NCBI RefSeq assembly: GCF_019898765.1
Contig: NZ_JAIOKB010000002.1
Coordinates: 703,826 to 767,825, forward strand
Length of the DNA: 64,000 nucleotides
Reading direction: 5' to 3'
Origin: Sphingomonas yunnanensis
Lineage (GTDB): Bacteria; Pseudomonadota; Alphaproteobacteria; Sphingomonadales; Sphingomonadaceae
Shown: in pieces, positions 1 to 7,944 of the stretch
Layout of the letters: every line of letters starts with the position of its first letter
Numbering within the stretch: the stretch's first letter is position 1
Position numbers and translations under genes: made by a program
The notes under the pieces: model-generated
Told to the model about the DNA's origin: nothing
The model's input: only the letters and a program-made list of their open reading frames with translations
Database searches by the model: none

Positions 1-45
1 CGGCAGCGCGAGCCCGGTCGCGACGACATCGTCCCAGTCTCTCAT
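1..45 (-). CDS. Partial MmcQ/YjbR-like protein (N-terminus only)
   Basis: Reading leftward from an ATG at 45-43, the 15 visible codons give MRDWDDVVATGLALP, and the rest lies outside the window. This opening resembles the start of MmcQ/YjbR-family proteins (small single-domain proteins with a double-wing DNA-binding fold), which often begin with a W-D-D-V stretch followed by ALPG. Only 15 residues are seen, so the family call is an inference from a short match. It would be transcribed divergently from the small exported protein gene that begins at 152. Confidence 0.45.
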   Translation of the reverse strand, partial: MRDWDDVVATGLALP

Positions 46-151
46 GGCGCGTCTCTCCCGCGGGCGAGCTTAGATCGACTGACCCGATCTGGCGACGTCG
101 AGGTGACGAGCGCCGCCGCATCTGCTTCGCTGCGTGGCGAAGGAGACTGTG

Positions 152-550
152 ATGCCGGCCACGCTGTTGTTCGCCGCGCTGCTGGCGACGGCCACCGCCG
201 CGCCGCCCCGCTGCGGCGCGCCCGGTGCCGCGATCGAGACGATGCGCGCGCTGCCGGCGGCGGCACGGCTCGAGCTGTCGCGCTACCTCGCCGACGGCGG
301 TATCGCCGACGCGGGGCAGCGCCACGACGCGATCGACGTCCGCCACCCCGGCGTGCCGCGCCATCGCTTCGTCCGCGCCGACCGATGGGGAGACGAGTGG
401 GTCGTCCGCTACGAGTCGGGCGGCATCGCCGCGCGGTAGGACAGCGTCACGCTGGTGCCGGTCGCCGCCGACGGTCGCGCGCCGCGCTACGTCGCGCACG
501 CGGGTGACCGCTGCCGTGCGCTCGGCGCCGTGGCGGCATCACACCGCTGA
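152..550 (+). pseudogene. Small exported protein gene interrupted by an in-frame amber codon
   Basis: An ATG at 152 follows a good ribosome binding site (AAGGAG at 140-145). The first 96 codons encode a signal peptide (MPATLLFAALLATATAAPP) and a soluble domain with one Cys, ending at a TAG at 437-439. The same frame then continues for 36 more sense codons with the same GC-rich third positions to a TGA at 548-550. That extension adds DSVTLVPV and a second Cys (GDRCRAL). I read this as one gene of about 132 residues broken by a nonsense mutation. I do not recognise the family. Alternatively the 95-residue form is the real product. Confidence 0.55.
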
Positions 551-611
551 GCGCGCGAGCGGCCGCGCGCGCCATTGCTCCCGGCCCGCGCTTCCCCTAG
601 CGCTCGCGGCC

Positions 612-1193
612 ATGAAGCGCCTCGCCATCTACTGCGGCTCCGCCACCCCCGCCGACCCCTTCTACCTCGAGCTCGCGCGCGAGGTCGGCCGCACCCTCGC
701 CGAGCGCGGTATCGGATTGGTCTACGGCGGCGGGCGGCTCGGGCTGATGGGCGCGATCGCCGACTCGGCGCTGGCCATGGGGGGCGAGGTGATCGGCGTG
801 ATCCCGCAGGCGCTGGTCGACGCCGAGGTGGCGCACCGCGGGCTCACCGAGCTGCACGTCGTCCCCGGCATGCACCAGCGCAAGCAGCTCTTCACCGACC
901 TCGCCGACGGCTTCGTCACCCTGCCCGGCGGCACCGGTACGATGGACGAATTGTGGGAGGCGCTGAGCTGGGCGCAGCTCGGCTATCACGCCGACCCGGT
1001 CGGTTTGCTCAACGCGCGCGGCTATTATGACGAGCTCGTCGCCTTCTGGGCCAAGATGGGCGAGGTCGGCTTCCTGCGCGCGCAGCACCGCGACCTGCTG
1101 ATCGTCGGCGACACACTCGGTACGCTGCTCGACGCGATGGCGGCGCACGCGCCGACGCAGCCGATCGTCCGCATGGCCGCCGGCGACCTGTGA
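612..1193 (+). CDS. LOG-family protein (TIGR00730 Rossmann-fold, putative cytokinin riboside phosphate phosphoribohydrolase)
   Basis: 193 residues, the normal length for this family. The Rossmann-type start MKRLAIYCGS is followed by YGGGRLGLMG at residues 38-47, MHQRK at 87-91 and the signature PGGTGTMDE at 105-113. The conserved Arg and Glu of the last two motifs form the LOG active site, which cleaves N6-substituted AMP nucleotides to free base plus ribose 5-phosphate. In bacteria many members hydrolyse AMP or related nucleotides, so the true substrate is not known. It is a cytosolic enzyme. It lies 24 bases upstream of the phytoene synthase gene and may be cotranscribed with it. Confidence 0.88.
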   Translation: MKRLAIYCGSATPADPFYLELAREVGRTLAERGIGLVYGGGRLGLMGAIADSALAMGGEVIGVIPQALVDAEVAHRGLTELHVVPGMHQRKQLFTDLADGFVTLPGGTGTMDELWEALSWAQLGYHADPVGLLNARGYYDELVAFWAKMGEVGFLRAQHRDLLIVGDTLGTLLDAMAAHAPTQPIVRMAAGDL

Positions 1194-1217
1194 GCGCGCT
1201 TCTGTGAGGAGGGCGGC

Positions 1218-2174
1218 GTGACCGACTCGCGGGCCGCGCTGGTGGCGACGGCGTGCGAGTCGATCGCGCGCGGCTCGAAGAGCTTCGCCGCGGCATCGCA
1301 GCTGTTCGCGCCCGACGTGCGCGAGCGCGCCTGGCTGCTCTACGCCTGGTGCCGCCGCTGCGACGACCTCGTCGACGGGCAGGATCACGGCCATGACCGC
1401 CGCGCCGTCGCCGACGCGCCCGCGCGGGTCGCCGAGGTGCGCCGGCTCAGCGCCGCCGCGCTGGCGGGCGAGCCGACCGGCGACCCCGCGTTCGACGCGC
1501 TCGGCGTGGTCGCGCGCGAGACGCGGCTGCCGCACCGCTTCGTCACCGACCTGATCGACGGCTTCCAGCTCGACGCCGACGACTGGCGCCCGCGCTCCGA
1601 GACCGACCTGTACCGCTATTGCTACCATGTCGCGGGCGCGGTCGGCTGCATGATGGCCGTCGTCATGGGGGTGCCGCCCCAGGACGAGGCCACGATCGAC
1701 CGCGCCTGCGACCTCGGGCTGGCCTTCCAGCTCGCCAATATCGCGCGCGACATCGAGGAGGACGACCGCGTGGCGCGCTGCTACCTCCCCGACGAGTGGC
1801 TCGCCGAGATGGACGTGCCGCCCGGGCAGCACATGAAGCCGCCGTTCCGCGACCGGCTGGTGGTGCTGGCGCGGCGGCTGGCAGCGCGGGCCGAGCTGCA
1901 CGAGGCGAGCGCGCGCGTCGGCACCAGGGCCCTGTCCTATCGCTCGGCCTGGGCGGTGCTGGCGGCGGCGGGGATCTACGGCGACATCGCGCGCCGGGTC
2001 GCGGCGCGCGGGGCGCATGCCTGGGACCATCGTGTCACCACCAGCAAGCGCGAGAAGCTCGCCTGGATCGCGCGCGCGGCGTGGCAGGCGGCGCGGCGCC
2101 AGCGGATCGCCGACACGCCGCGCGACCAGCGACTGTGGACACGGCCGCGTTCGTCGCCTTCCTCGTCACGCTGA
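1218..2174 (+). CDS. crtB: Phytoene/squalene synthase family protein (probable phytoene synthase)
   Basis: 318 residues from a GTG start with GAGGAGGG just upstream. It carries both Asp-rich motifs of trans-isoprenyl diphosphate synthases: CDDLVD at 48-53 and RDIEED at 177-182, with the usual FQLANIARDIEED context. Phytoene synthase condenses two geranylgeranyl diphosphates to phytoene, the first committed step of carotenoid synthesis, and this fits the yellow or orange pigmentation of sphingomonads. No other crt gene is nearby. The C-terminal 60 residues are Arg-rich and less conserved. Squalene synthase activity is the alternative, but the length and motifs fit CrtB better. Confidence 0.85.
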   Translation: MTDSRAALVATACESIARGSKSFAAASQLFAPDVRERAWLLYAWCRRCDDLVDGQDHGHDRRAVADAPARVAEVRRLSAAALAGEPTGDPAFDALGVVARETRLPHRFVTDLIDGFQLDADDWRPRSETDLYRYCYHVAGAVGCMMAVVMGVPPQDEATIDRACDLGLAFQLANIARDIEEDDRVARCYLPDEWLAEMDVPPGQHMKPPFRDRLVVLARRLAARAELHEASARVGTRALSYRSAWAVLAAAGIYGDIARRVAARGAHAWDHRVTTSKREKLAWIARAAWQAARRQRIADTPRDQRLWTRPRSSPSSSR

Positions 2175-2177
2175 GCC

Positions 2178-2255
2178 GTGCTCCGGCGCACGCCGGAGCC
2201 CAGGGCCGCGGGCGTCGTCGTCGATTCCTCTGGGCTCCTTCGTGCGCGGGAGCAC
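2178..2255. repeat. Intergenic inverted repeat, family B, copy 1
   Basis: Two 26-base arms at 2178-2203 and 2230-2255 are imperfect reverse complements built on GTGCTCC...GGAGCCCAG. The left arm is itself nearly palindromic (CTCCGGCGCACGCCGGAG). It begins four bases after the phytoene synthase stop codon. A second copy of the family lies at 63475-63552. It could act as a transcript-end hairpin. Confidence 0.7.
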
Positions 2256-2334
2256 GGGTGCGGAGAAGGTGAGGCCCCAGCCGCAACCAACGCGGGCGCG
2301 GGCCATTGATCAAGGTGAGAGGAGCCAGAACCCG

Positions 2335-2718
2335 ATGACGAGACATGCCCTAGTCGTCCCCTTCGCCGCCCTGGCGCTCGCCGCGTGCGGCGACCGAGTG
2401 GAGGAGCATGCCGATCGGACCGGCAACGCGATCGCGGGCGAGATCGGCGAGGCCGCGGACAATGTCGCCGCCAGCGTCGACTCGCTCACCGACACGATGG
2501 CCAACCAGGTCGACGGCGTCGCGGCGCACTCGCTCGACCGCGCCGCCGATCGGATCGACGACGCCTCCCGCCGGCTCGAGAGCGACGTGCGCCGCCACGC
2601 CGACCGCGCGCGCGACCGCGCCGGTGACGCGCTCAGCGGTGCGGGCGAGCGGCTGCGCGACCGCGATGCGCCGACGGATCGGCACGCCGACCAACCCGTC
2701 GAGGAAGAACGGCACTGA
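2335..2718 (+). CDS. Small putative lipoprotein, helical
   Basis: 127 residues. The start at 2335 has AGAGGAG upstream and gives a lipoprotein signal MTRHALVVPFAALALAAC with a lipobox (LAAC, Cys18), so it should be anchored to a membrane. The mature part is highly charged and predicted helical. It has heptad-like spacing (DRAADRIDDASRRLESDVRR) and is rich in Ala, Asp and Arg, like small envelope or stress proteins of unknown function. No enzyme motif is visible. The upstream space holds the family B repeat. Confidence 0.7.
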   Translation: MTRHALVVPFAALALAACGDRVEEHADRTGNAIAGEIGEAADNVAASVDSLTDTMANQVDGVAAHSLDRAADRIDDASRRLESDVRRHADRARDRAGDALSGAGERLRDRDAPTDRHADQPVEEERH

Positions 2719-2742
2719 GCCGAGACACGCCGGTCGCGACCG

Positions 2743-3117
2743 TCACCGCCGCCTGCGCGTCGGCTTCGACGTGGCCTTGGGCTTAGGCTTGACCGCGGGC
2801 TTGCACGGGAAGGCCTCCTTCAGCCCCTGCCGCACCACGAAGGCGGGCGCCGCGCTCGACTTCTTGCCCTGTTTGCGTAGGTATCTCCGTGCCGCCGCGG
2901 TGACCGCGACGTTGGAGCTGCGGTCCGGCGCGGGGCAGATCTGGCGCGCGCTCGACAGCGCGTCGAAGGCCGCGAGCATGTAGCCGGTGCAGAAATCGGC
3001 GGTGGGGTCGTCGTCCCTGCCGCGGCACAGCTCGACCAGCTGGGGCGTCGTCAGCGAGCTGACCACGACCGGGCGGTCCGCCGCGGCGAGCATCGCCGCG
3101 AGCAGCAGCGTGCTCAT
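2743..3117 (-). CDS. Rap1a/Tai-like periplasmic protein
   Basis: 124 residues with a short hydrophobic start (MSTLLLAAMLAAA). The core TPQLVELCRGRDDDPTADFCTG followed by a helix and RQICP matches the Rap1a/Tai immunity-protein fold, with Cys31, Cys43 and Cys61 in typical places. The C-terminus is a basic tail ending in RRRR. Its ATG overlaps the stop of the upstream L,D-transpeptidase gene (ATGA, 3117-3114), so the two are translationally coupled. Known Rap1a proteins neutralise a type VI secreted peptidoglycan amidase, but no such effector is nearby. A housekeeping envelope role is more likely here. Confidence 0.65.
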   Translation of the reverse strand: MSTLLLAAMLAAADRPVVVSSLTTPQLVELCRGRDDDPTADFCTGYMLAAFDALSSARQICPAPDRSSNVAVTAAARRYLRKQGKKSSAAPAFVVRQGLKEAFPCKPAVKPKPKATSKPTRRRR

Positions 3118-3926
3118 CGCGCCACGCCCGGGCCGGTCGCGGCGTTGGCGGCGGCGAGATAGGGAAGCAGCCGCACGCGCGGGAAGACCTCGTCGAGCGG
3201 CTTCACGTCGGGCGTGACATAGACGATGCCGCCGCGCTTCTCGAACTGCGGGCGCAGCTTGCCGTTGTAGAAGCGCGCGCCGACGTTGATGCAGCCGAAC
3301 GAGATGCGATTGTCCTCGGGCGAGGGCGACAGCAGCCGCTCGACTCGATGCTCGTTCTTGTGGAGGCTGGTGACGACGTGCATCGCCACCGCATTGGCAT
3401 AATCGACCCACAGCACGCGCTGCCGCCCGAAGGCGCGGCCGAACTTGGTGACGAACCGGCCGGCGGGGGTGGTGCGCTCGGCCGGGCCGATATCGTCGAG
3501 GTTCTTGGCGCCGACGCCCGGCGTGGAGTCGTCGCCGATGCCGATGCCGAGCAGCACCGGCGTCTCGCCGAGGTAGTCGCCGTTGGCGGCGAAGAGATAC
3601 AAGGTCGCGGCGGGCTTATCGATCACCGCATAGGGCAGCTTGCCGTTGTCGTGCGCGGCGGCGACCCAGGCGATCATTCGCTCGGCGTTCTCCGATCGCG
3701 GCATCTCCGGCGCGGGTTCGACCGGCAACGGCGTAGCCTTGGCCACCTTGCTGGCTTTGCGGACCGGCTTCTTCGCCGAGACCTTCGCCGTGCCCGGCTT
3801 CGCCGCCGCGGCGGTCTTGCGAGCCGGCGCTACCGGCGGCACGGCGAGCGCCGTACCCGACAGCGCCAGCGCCGCCACCGCCGCGACGATCACGCGACCC
3901 GCGCCGCGGGACGGACGGACGGCCAT
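3114..3926 (-). CDS. L,D-transpeptidase family protein (YkuD domain)
   Basis: 270 residues from the ATG at 3926. An upstream in-frame start at 3968 would add 14 residues before the signal peptide and is less likely. A signal sequence (residues 8-28) and an Ala/Lys/Pro-rich linker to about residue 75 precede the YkuD domain. The catalytic motif is SFGCIN with the nucleophile Cys212 and an upstream His183 (AMHVVT). The usual final Arg of the SxGCxR motif is replaced by Asn. Such enzymes make 3-3 cross-links or attach proteins to peptidoglycan in the periplasm. The Rap1a-like gene overlaps its stop codon. Confidence 0.85.
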   Translation of the reverse strand: MAVRPSRGAGRVIVAAVAALALSGTALAVPPVAPARKTAAAAKPGTAKVSAKKPVRKASKVAKATPLPVEPAPEMPRSENAERMIAWVAAAHDNGKLPYAVIDKPAATLYLFAANGDYLGETPVLLGIGIGDDSTPGVGAKNLDDIGPAERTTPAGRFVTKFGRAFGRQRVLWVDYANAVAMHVVTSLHKNEHRVERLLSPSPEDNRISFGCINVGARFYNGKLRPQFEKRGGIVYVTPDVKPLDEVFPRVRLLPYLAAANAATGPGVAR

Positions 3927-3982
3927 ATCGATGATGGTCGGCCGTGCCGCCCCGCGACGCGCGCGCATCGTGTCGCCGTGGC

Positions 3983-4294
3983 TCAGCCGCGCGGGCGACG
4001 CGCGCGCTGCTGCTGCAGCTGCTGCATCTGCTGCTCCGACGAGTCGACGCGGGTGCCGAGCTGGTCGATCCGCTGGCTGTTCTGCTGCGCCTGGGCTGCG
4101 GCGGCCTGTGCCTGGGTGAGCGCCTGGCCCGAGGTACCCTCGACCGTGCGCAGGCGACCGTCGAGGCCGTCGATACGCTGGTTCACCGTGGCGATCTGGT
4201 CACGGACGAAGCCCTTGGAGGCGCAGCCGCCGAGCCCGACGGCGCCGACCGCGATCAGCGTCAGGGCCGTCATGCGGGGAAGATTCGAACGCAT
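3983..4294 (-). CDS. Small coiled-coil lipoprotein
   Basis: 103 residues with a lipoprotein signal ending in GLGGC (Cys24), followed by about 75 residues of almost pure heptad-patterned, Gln-rich helix (IDGLDGRLRTVEGTSGQALT and AQAQQNSQRIDQLGTRVD). It ends in a basic tail RARRPRG. The plan recalls Lpp-like or OmpA-associated envelope spacers, where a lipid-anchored helix bundle reaches toward peptidoglycan. The neighbouring L,D-transpeptidase, 56 bases downstream on the same strand, would be a natural partner because such enzymes link Lpp to the wall. No C-terminal Lys suited to that attachment is present, so this link is speculative. Confidence 0.7.
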   Translation of the reverse strand: MRSNLPRMTALTLIAVGAVGLGGCASKGFVRDQIATVNQRIDGLDGRLRTVEGTSGQALTQAQAAAAQAQQNSQRIDQLGTRVDSSEQQMQQLQQQRARRPRG

Positions 4295-4541
4295 CTACTT
4301 ACCTCTCGTACCAAAATGGACAGATAGCGCGAATGCGCACGGGCAGGAGAACGTTCCGGCGCCTGAACGAAACGTTAATAGATGGTAAATGGCGCGGCGA
4401 CCCGAGGCGGGCGGGATGCCGTATCGAGGGGGCGACCGGCCGCGTCGACGCTGAGCTGTAGCCGTGCGCGCATCCATTCCGCGGCACAAGGCGTTGGCCG
4501 TTGACTAGTCACCGAGTGGACCGCAGGCCTACATCACTCTC

Positions 4542-5888
4542 ATGCTCATCCCAGACCAGGCGCAGGAGCGCGCCACCGATATCGTCCGCCGCGCCCGCGC
4601 GTCGGGTGCCGACGCCGCCGATGCGGTGTTCGCCGCCAACGCCTCGGGCGAGGTGTCGGTGCGGCTCGGTGCGCTCGAGGACGTCGGCCGTTCCGAGGGG
4701 GCCGATCTCGGCCTGCGCGTCTTCGTCGGGCAGCGCTCGGCGAGCGTCTCCACGTCCGATCTCTCGCCCGAGTCGCTCGGCATCCTGGTCGAGCGTGCGG
4801 TGGCGATGGCGCGTGAGGCGCCGGAGGATCGCTGGGCGGGGCTCGCCCCCGAGTCGCGGTTGCTGCACGGCGCCGCGCCGCTGCTCGACCTCGCCGACCG
4901 CGACGAACCCGATCCCCCCGCGCTACGCGACGCCGCCGCGCGCGCGGAAGCGGCGGCGCGTGCGGTCGAGGGCGTTACCAACAGCGAGGGCGCGGGCGCG
5001 GCCTGGGGGCGCAGCGTCTGGGCGCTCGCCACCAGCCACGGCTTCGCCGGCGCCTATGAGGCGACCAGCCACACGCTCTCCGCCAGCGTGATCGCGGGCA
5101 CGGGCAGCGCGATGCAGCGCGACTATGGCTTCCACGCCACCCGCCACCGTGTGCATCTCGACTCGCCCGAGGCGATCGGTGCGCTGGCGGGGGGGCGAGC
5201 GGCGGCTCGGGTCGGCGCCGGACGCGCGCCGAGCGGGGCGATGCCGGTGGTGTTCGACCCGCGCGTCGGGGCGAGTTTGCTCAGCCATCTCAGCGGCGCT
5301 ATCTCCGGGAGCGCGGTGACGCGGCGCACCAGCTTCCTGCTCGACTCGCTCGGCACCGCGATCCTACCGGCGGGTATCAACGTGATCGACGACCCGCACC
5401 GCCCGCATGGGTTGCGCTCGCGCCCGTTCGACGGCGAGGGGCTGCCGGTCTCGCCCACGGCGATCGTCAGTGACGGCCTGCTCGAGACCTGGCTGCTCGA
5501 CAGCGCCTCGGCGCGTCAACTCGGGCTCGAGCCGACCGGACACGCCTCGCGCGGCATCGCCGGCGCGCCGGGCGTGACGACGAGCAACCTCTACATGGAG
5601 GCCGGGCACGTGCCGGTGGAGACGCTGATCGAGGATATCGTCGAGGGGATCTACGTCACCGAGCTGATCGGCCAGGGCGTCAACCCCGTCACCGGCGACT
5701 ATAGCCGCGGCGCCGCGGGCTTCCTGATCGAGCGCGGGGCGTTAGGCCGGCCCGTGATCGAGTTCACCATCGCGGGCAATCTGAAGGACATGTTCCGCGC
5801 GCTGACGCCGGCGAACGACCTCGTCTTCCGCCACGGCGTCAACGTGCCCACGCTGCGGATCGAGGGCATGACGGTGGCGGGTGGCTGA
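4542..5888 (+). CDS. pmbA: TldD/PmbA (TldE) family protein
   Basis: 448 residues, the standard size for PmbA/TldE. Diagnostic segments are GADAADAVFA near the start, RTSFLLDSLGT in the middle and GQGVNPVTGDYSRGAAGF near the C-terminus. It lacks the HExxxH zinc motif of TldD, as expected for the TldE partner. In other bacteria TldD/TldE form a heterodimeric protease that trims unfolded peptides, including microcin B17 leader and CcdA. No tldD is in this window. The gene overlaps the following phosphatase gene by eight bases. Confidence 0.9.
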   Translation: MLIPDQAQERATDIVRRARASGADAADAVFAANASGEVSVRLGALEDVGRSEGADLGLRVFVGQRSASVSTSDLSPESLGILVERAVAMAREAPEDRWAGLAPESRLLHGAAPLLDLADRDEPDPPALRDAAARAEAAARAVEGVTNSEGAGAAWGRSVWALATSHGFAGAYEATSHTLSASVIAGTGSAMQRDYGFHATRHRVHLDSPEAIGALAGGRAAARVGAGRAPSGAMPVVFDPRVGASLLSHLSGAISGSAVTRRTSFLLDSLGTAILPAGINVIDDPHRPHGLRSRPFDGEGLPVSPTAIVSDGLLETWLLDSASARQLGLEPTGHASRGIAGAPGVTTSNLYMEAGHVPVETLIEDIVEGIYVTELIGQGVNPVTGDYSRGAAGFLIERGALGRPVIEFTIAGNLKDMFRALTPANDLVFRHGVNVPTLRIEGMTVAGG

Positions 5889-6675
5889 CGCCGCGCTGGC
5901 CGACGCGGTCGCGGCGATCGCGCGCGAGGCGGCGCAGATGGCGTTCGCGCGTTGGCGCACCGATTTCGCGCGCTGGGAGAAGTCTCCCGGCAGCCCGGTC
6001 TGCGAGGTCGACATCGACGTCGACCACATGCTTCACGCCCGACTGAGCGCGCTGCTGCCCGACGCCGGCTGGCTCTCCGAGGAGACCGCCGACCGCCCCG
6101 ACCGGCTCGCGCGCGAGCGCGTCTGGGTGGTCGATCCGATCGACGGCACGCGCGACTATATCCGCGGCCGCGCCGGCTGGTGCGTCTCGGTCGCGCTGGT
6201 CGAGCGCGGCCGCCCGGTGATCGGCGTGCTCGACGCGCCCGCGCGCGGCGAGGTCTGGCGCGCGCGCGCCGGCGCGGGTGCGACCGTGGCGCGCGAGGAC
6301 GGCAGGCGCTTCGACCTGGCGGCGGGCGATCGAAACGACTTCGAGGGCGCGCGCGTGCCGGTGGACGCGCTCCCCAAGACCGATCGCACCTTGGTGGCGG
6401 TGGAGAAGCCCAACTCGATCGCGCTGCGCATCGCGATGGTGGCGAGCGACCGCGCCGATCTCGTCGCGACGCTGCGCTGGGGCAATGAGTGGGACATCGC
6501 CGCCGCGGTGCTGGTGGCGAGCGAGGCCGGCGCGACCGTGAGCGACGCGCTCGGCGCGCCGATCCTGTTCAACAAGCCCGACCCGCGCGCCTATGGCGTG
6601 CTGGTGACCGCTCCGGGCATACACGCCGCCTCGGTGAGGCATCTCGCCGGGCGGGCGCGGGCGGTGATCGGGTAG
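5881..6675 (+). CDS. Inositol monophosphatase family protein (CysQ-like 3'(2'),5'-bisphosphate nucleotidase)
   Basis: 264 residues from a GTG inside the pmbA 3' end. It has the two metal-binding signatures of this lithium-sensitive phosphatase family: SEET at 66-69 followed by DPIDGTRDY at 85-93, and WDIAAAVLVASEAGA near the C-terminus. Members hydrolyse inositol 1-phosphate, fructose 1,6-bisphosphate or 3'-phosphoadenosine 5'-phosphate. The placement with pmbA and the sequence around the first motif favour CysQ-like activity, but this is an inference. The overlap with pmbA implies translational coupling. Confidence 0.82.
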   Translation: MADAALADAVAAIAREAAQMAFARWRTDFARWEKSPGSPVCEVDIDVDHMLHARLSALLPDAGWLSEETADRPDRLARERVWVVDPIDGTRDYIRGRAGWCVSVALVERGRPVIGVLDAPARGEVWRARAGAGATVAREDGRRFDLAAGDRNDFEGARVPVDALPKTDRTLVAVEKPNSIALRIAMVASDRADLVATLRWGNEWDIAAAVLVASEAGATVSDALGAPILFNKPDPRAYGVLVTAPGIHAASVRHLAGRARAVIG

Positions 6676-6720
6676 CGGTGCGGGGGGCGCTAGCCCACAT
6701 CTCCCGCCGCTCATACCTCC

Positions 6721-6747
6721 GTTATCCCGGACCAAGTCCGGGATGAC
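6721..6747. repeat. Short palindromic hairpin, family A
   Basis: ATCCCGGA and TCCGGGAT are separated by five bases, flanked by GTT on the left and GAC on the right. The gap lies between the end of the phosphatase gene (6675) and the end of the leftward membrane-protein gene (6840). Similar GTCATCCCGG-type hairpins are common between genes of alphaproteobacteria. It may serve as a bidirectional transcript end. Confidence 0.6.
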
Positions 6748-6839
6748 GGCTGTGGCGAGTGACAGGCGGCCAGCGCCGACGTCGCACCTTTCAGACGGAG
6801 AGCACGGTCAGCGGGATCGGCTGGCGTCGCCCCCCGGTC

Positions 6840-7166
6840 TCACGGCCGCTGGTCGCGGCGGTGCATCGGGCGCCAGCGCACCGCCGCGCAGATCACGGTC
6901 GGCCAGAACAGCGTGTTGATCACGTCGGGGATCGTGTCCCACCAGCGCCACGAGTGATAGTGGAGCCTGTCGAGCACCTCGTTGCCGAGCTCGGCCAGCG
7001 CCACCACCGACAGCGGCACGAACGTGCCGAGCGAGCGCCGCGTCACCAGCCGCGCCAGGATCAGCACCGCCATCCCGGCGTGGATGTGCAGCACCGTGTC
7101 AGTGGTGCCGGTGCCGTCGCCGATCCAGTGGATGACGCGCGCGTAGAGCGCGGGCACGCCGATCAT
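6840..7166 (-). CDS. Small integral membrane protein, VanZ-like
   Basis: 108 residues with about three hydrophobic segments (near 10-20, 27-45, 51-65) and a fourth near 85-98. Conserved-looking features are HIHAGM, TRRSLGTFVPL and ELGNEVLDRLHYH, which recall VanZ-like or YoaI-type small membrane proteins found in sphingomonads. Nothing identifies a catalytic role. It follows the gnd-HAD-HAD operon on the same strand, 25 bases after the last HAD gene stops, in whose mRNA it could be included. Confidence 0.6.
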   Translation of the reverse strand: MIGVPALYARVIHWIGDGTGTTDTVLHIHAGMAVLILARLVTRRSLGTFVPLSVVALAELGNEVLDRLHYHSWRWWDTIPDVINTLFWPTVICAAVRWRPMHRRDQRP

Positions 7167-7191
7167 CGCGCGGGTCCGCCGAAGGCCGCGC

Positions 7192-7944
7192 TCAGCCCTG
7201 CTTCTGGCACGCGACGATCGCGGTCACCACGCTGATCGTCTCCTGCGGGTCGCGCACGCGGACGCAGTCCACGCCCGCCTCGTGCGCGGGGTAATCATTG
7301 CCGCCCGGGAAGATCGCGTCGCCGATGAAGAGCATCTCGGCGAGCTGGATGCCGCTCTCCGTCGCCAGCTTGCGCAGGCCATAGCCCTTGTCGACGCCCT
7401 CGCGGGTGATGTCGATCGAGGTGGCGCCGCCCATGTTGATCGCGAGGCCCGGCAAGCGCTGGCGCAGGTCGGCCTGGATCACCTTGCGCTTGGCGAAATC
7501 GGGGTCCCAGCTCTCCTTGGCCTCGAGCGGGGCCTGCTGGCCCAGCGCGGAGAAGGTGATCTGGCTGCCGCGATCCTCGATCCGCTCGCCCCAGGTCTGC
7601 TCGGGGACGAAGCCGGTCGCCTCGAGCGACTGGCCGAAGGCGGCGATGATCTTCTGCTTCTCGGCGTCGTCGAACAGCTCGGCGTAGATCGTCTTCCATT
7701 CGCCGTCGCGATGGACGTACAGCTTGGTGCCGGTGGTGGGCATCAGCCACAGCCGGTCACGGTCGGCGCGCTCGGGGAGGCGGCTCGCCACCTGCTTCTC
7801 GAACTGGGGCCAGTCGCCGCCCGAGATCACCGCGACGTCGGCGACCGTCAGCAGGTCCGCCAGCGTCTCGCCCATGTCGTCCTTGAGCGCCTGTTTGCTG
7901 AGCGCGAGGGTGCCGTCGAGATCGAAGGCGACGAGCTTCTTCAT
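7192..7944 (-). CDS. HAD-IIB family hydrolase, eukaryotic-type phosphomannomutase-like
   Basis: 250 residues. Motif I is FDLDGT (residues 7-12, nucleophile Asp8), motif II is ISGG near residue 40, and motif IV is IGDAIFPGGNDYP near residue 206. The PGGND arrangement and the C2-type cap resemble eukaryotic phosphomannomutase and related HAD-IIB sugar phosphatases. The acid at position +2 (Asp10) fits a phosphatase or phosphomutase. Its start codon directly abuts the stop codon of the Cof-type HAD gene upstream, so it belongs to the gnd operon. The substrate is unknown, and a sugar phosphate is likely. Confidence 0.8.
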   Translation of the reverse strand: MKKLVAFDLDGTLALSKQALKDDMGETLADLLTVADVAVISGGDWPQFEKQVASRLPERADRDRLWLMPTTGTKLYVHRDGEWKTIYAELFDDAEKQKIIAAFGQSLEATGFVPEQTWGERIEDRGSQITFSALGQQAPLEAKESWDPDFAKRKVIQADLRQRLPGLAINMGGATSIDITREGVDKGYGLRKLATESGIQLAEMLFIGDAIFPGGNDYPAHEAGVDCVRVRDPQETISVVTAIVACQKQG

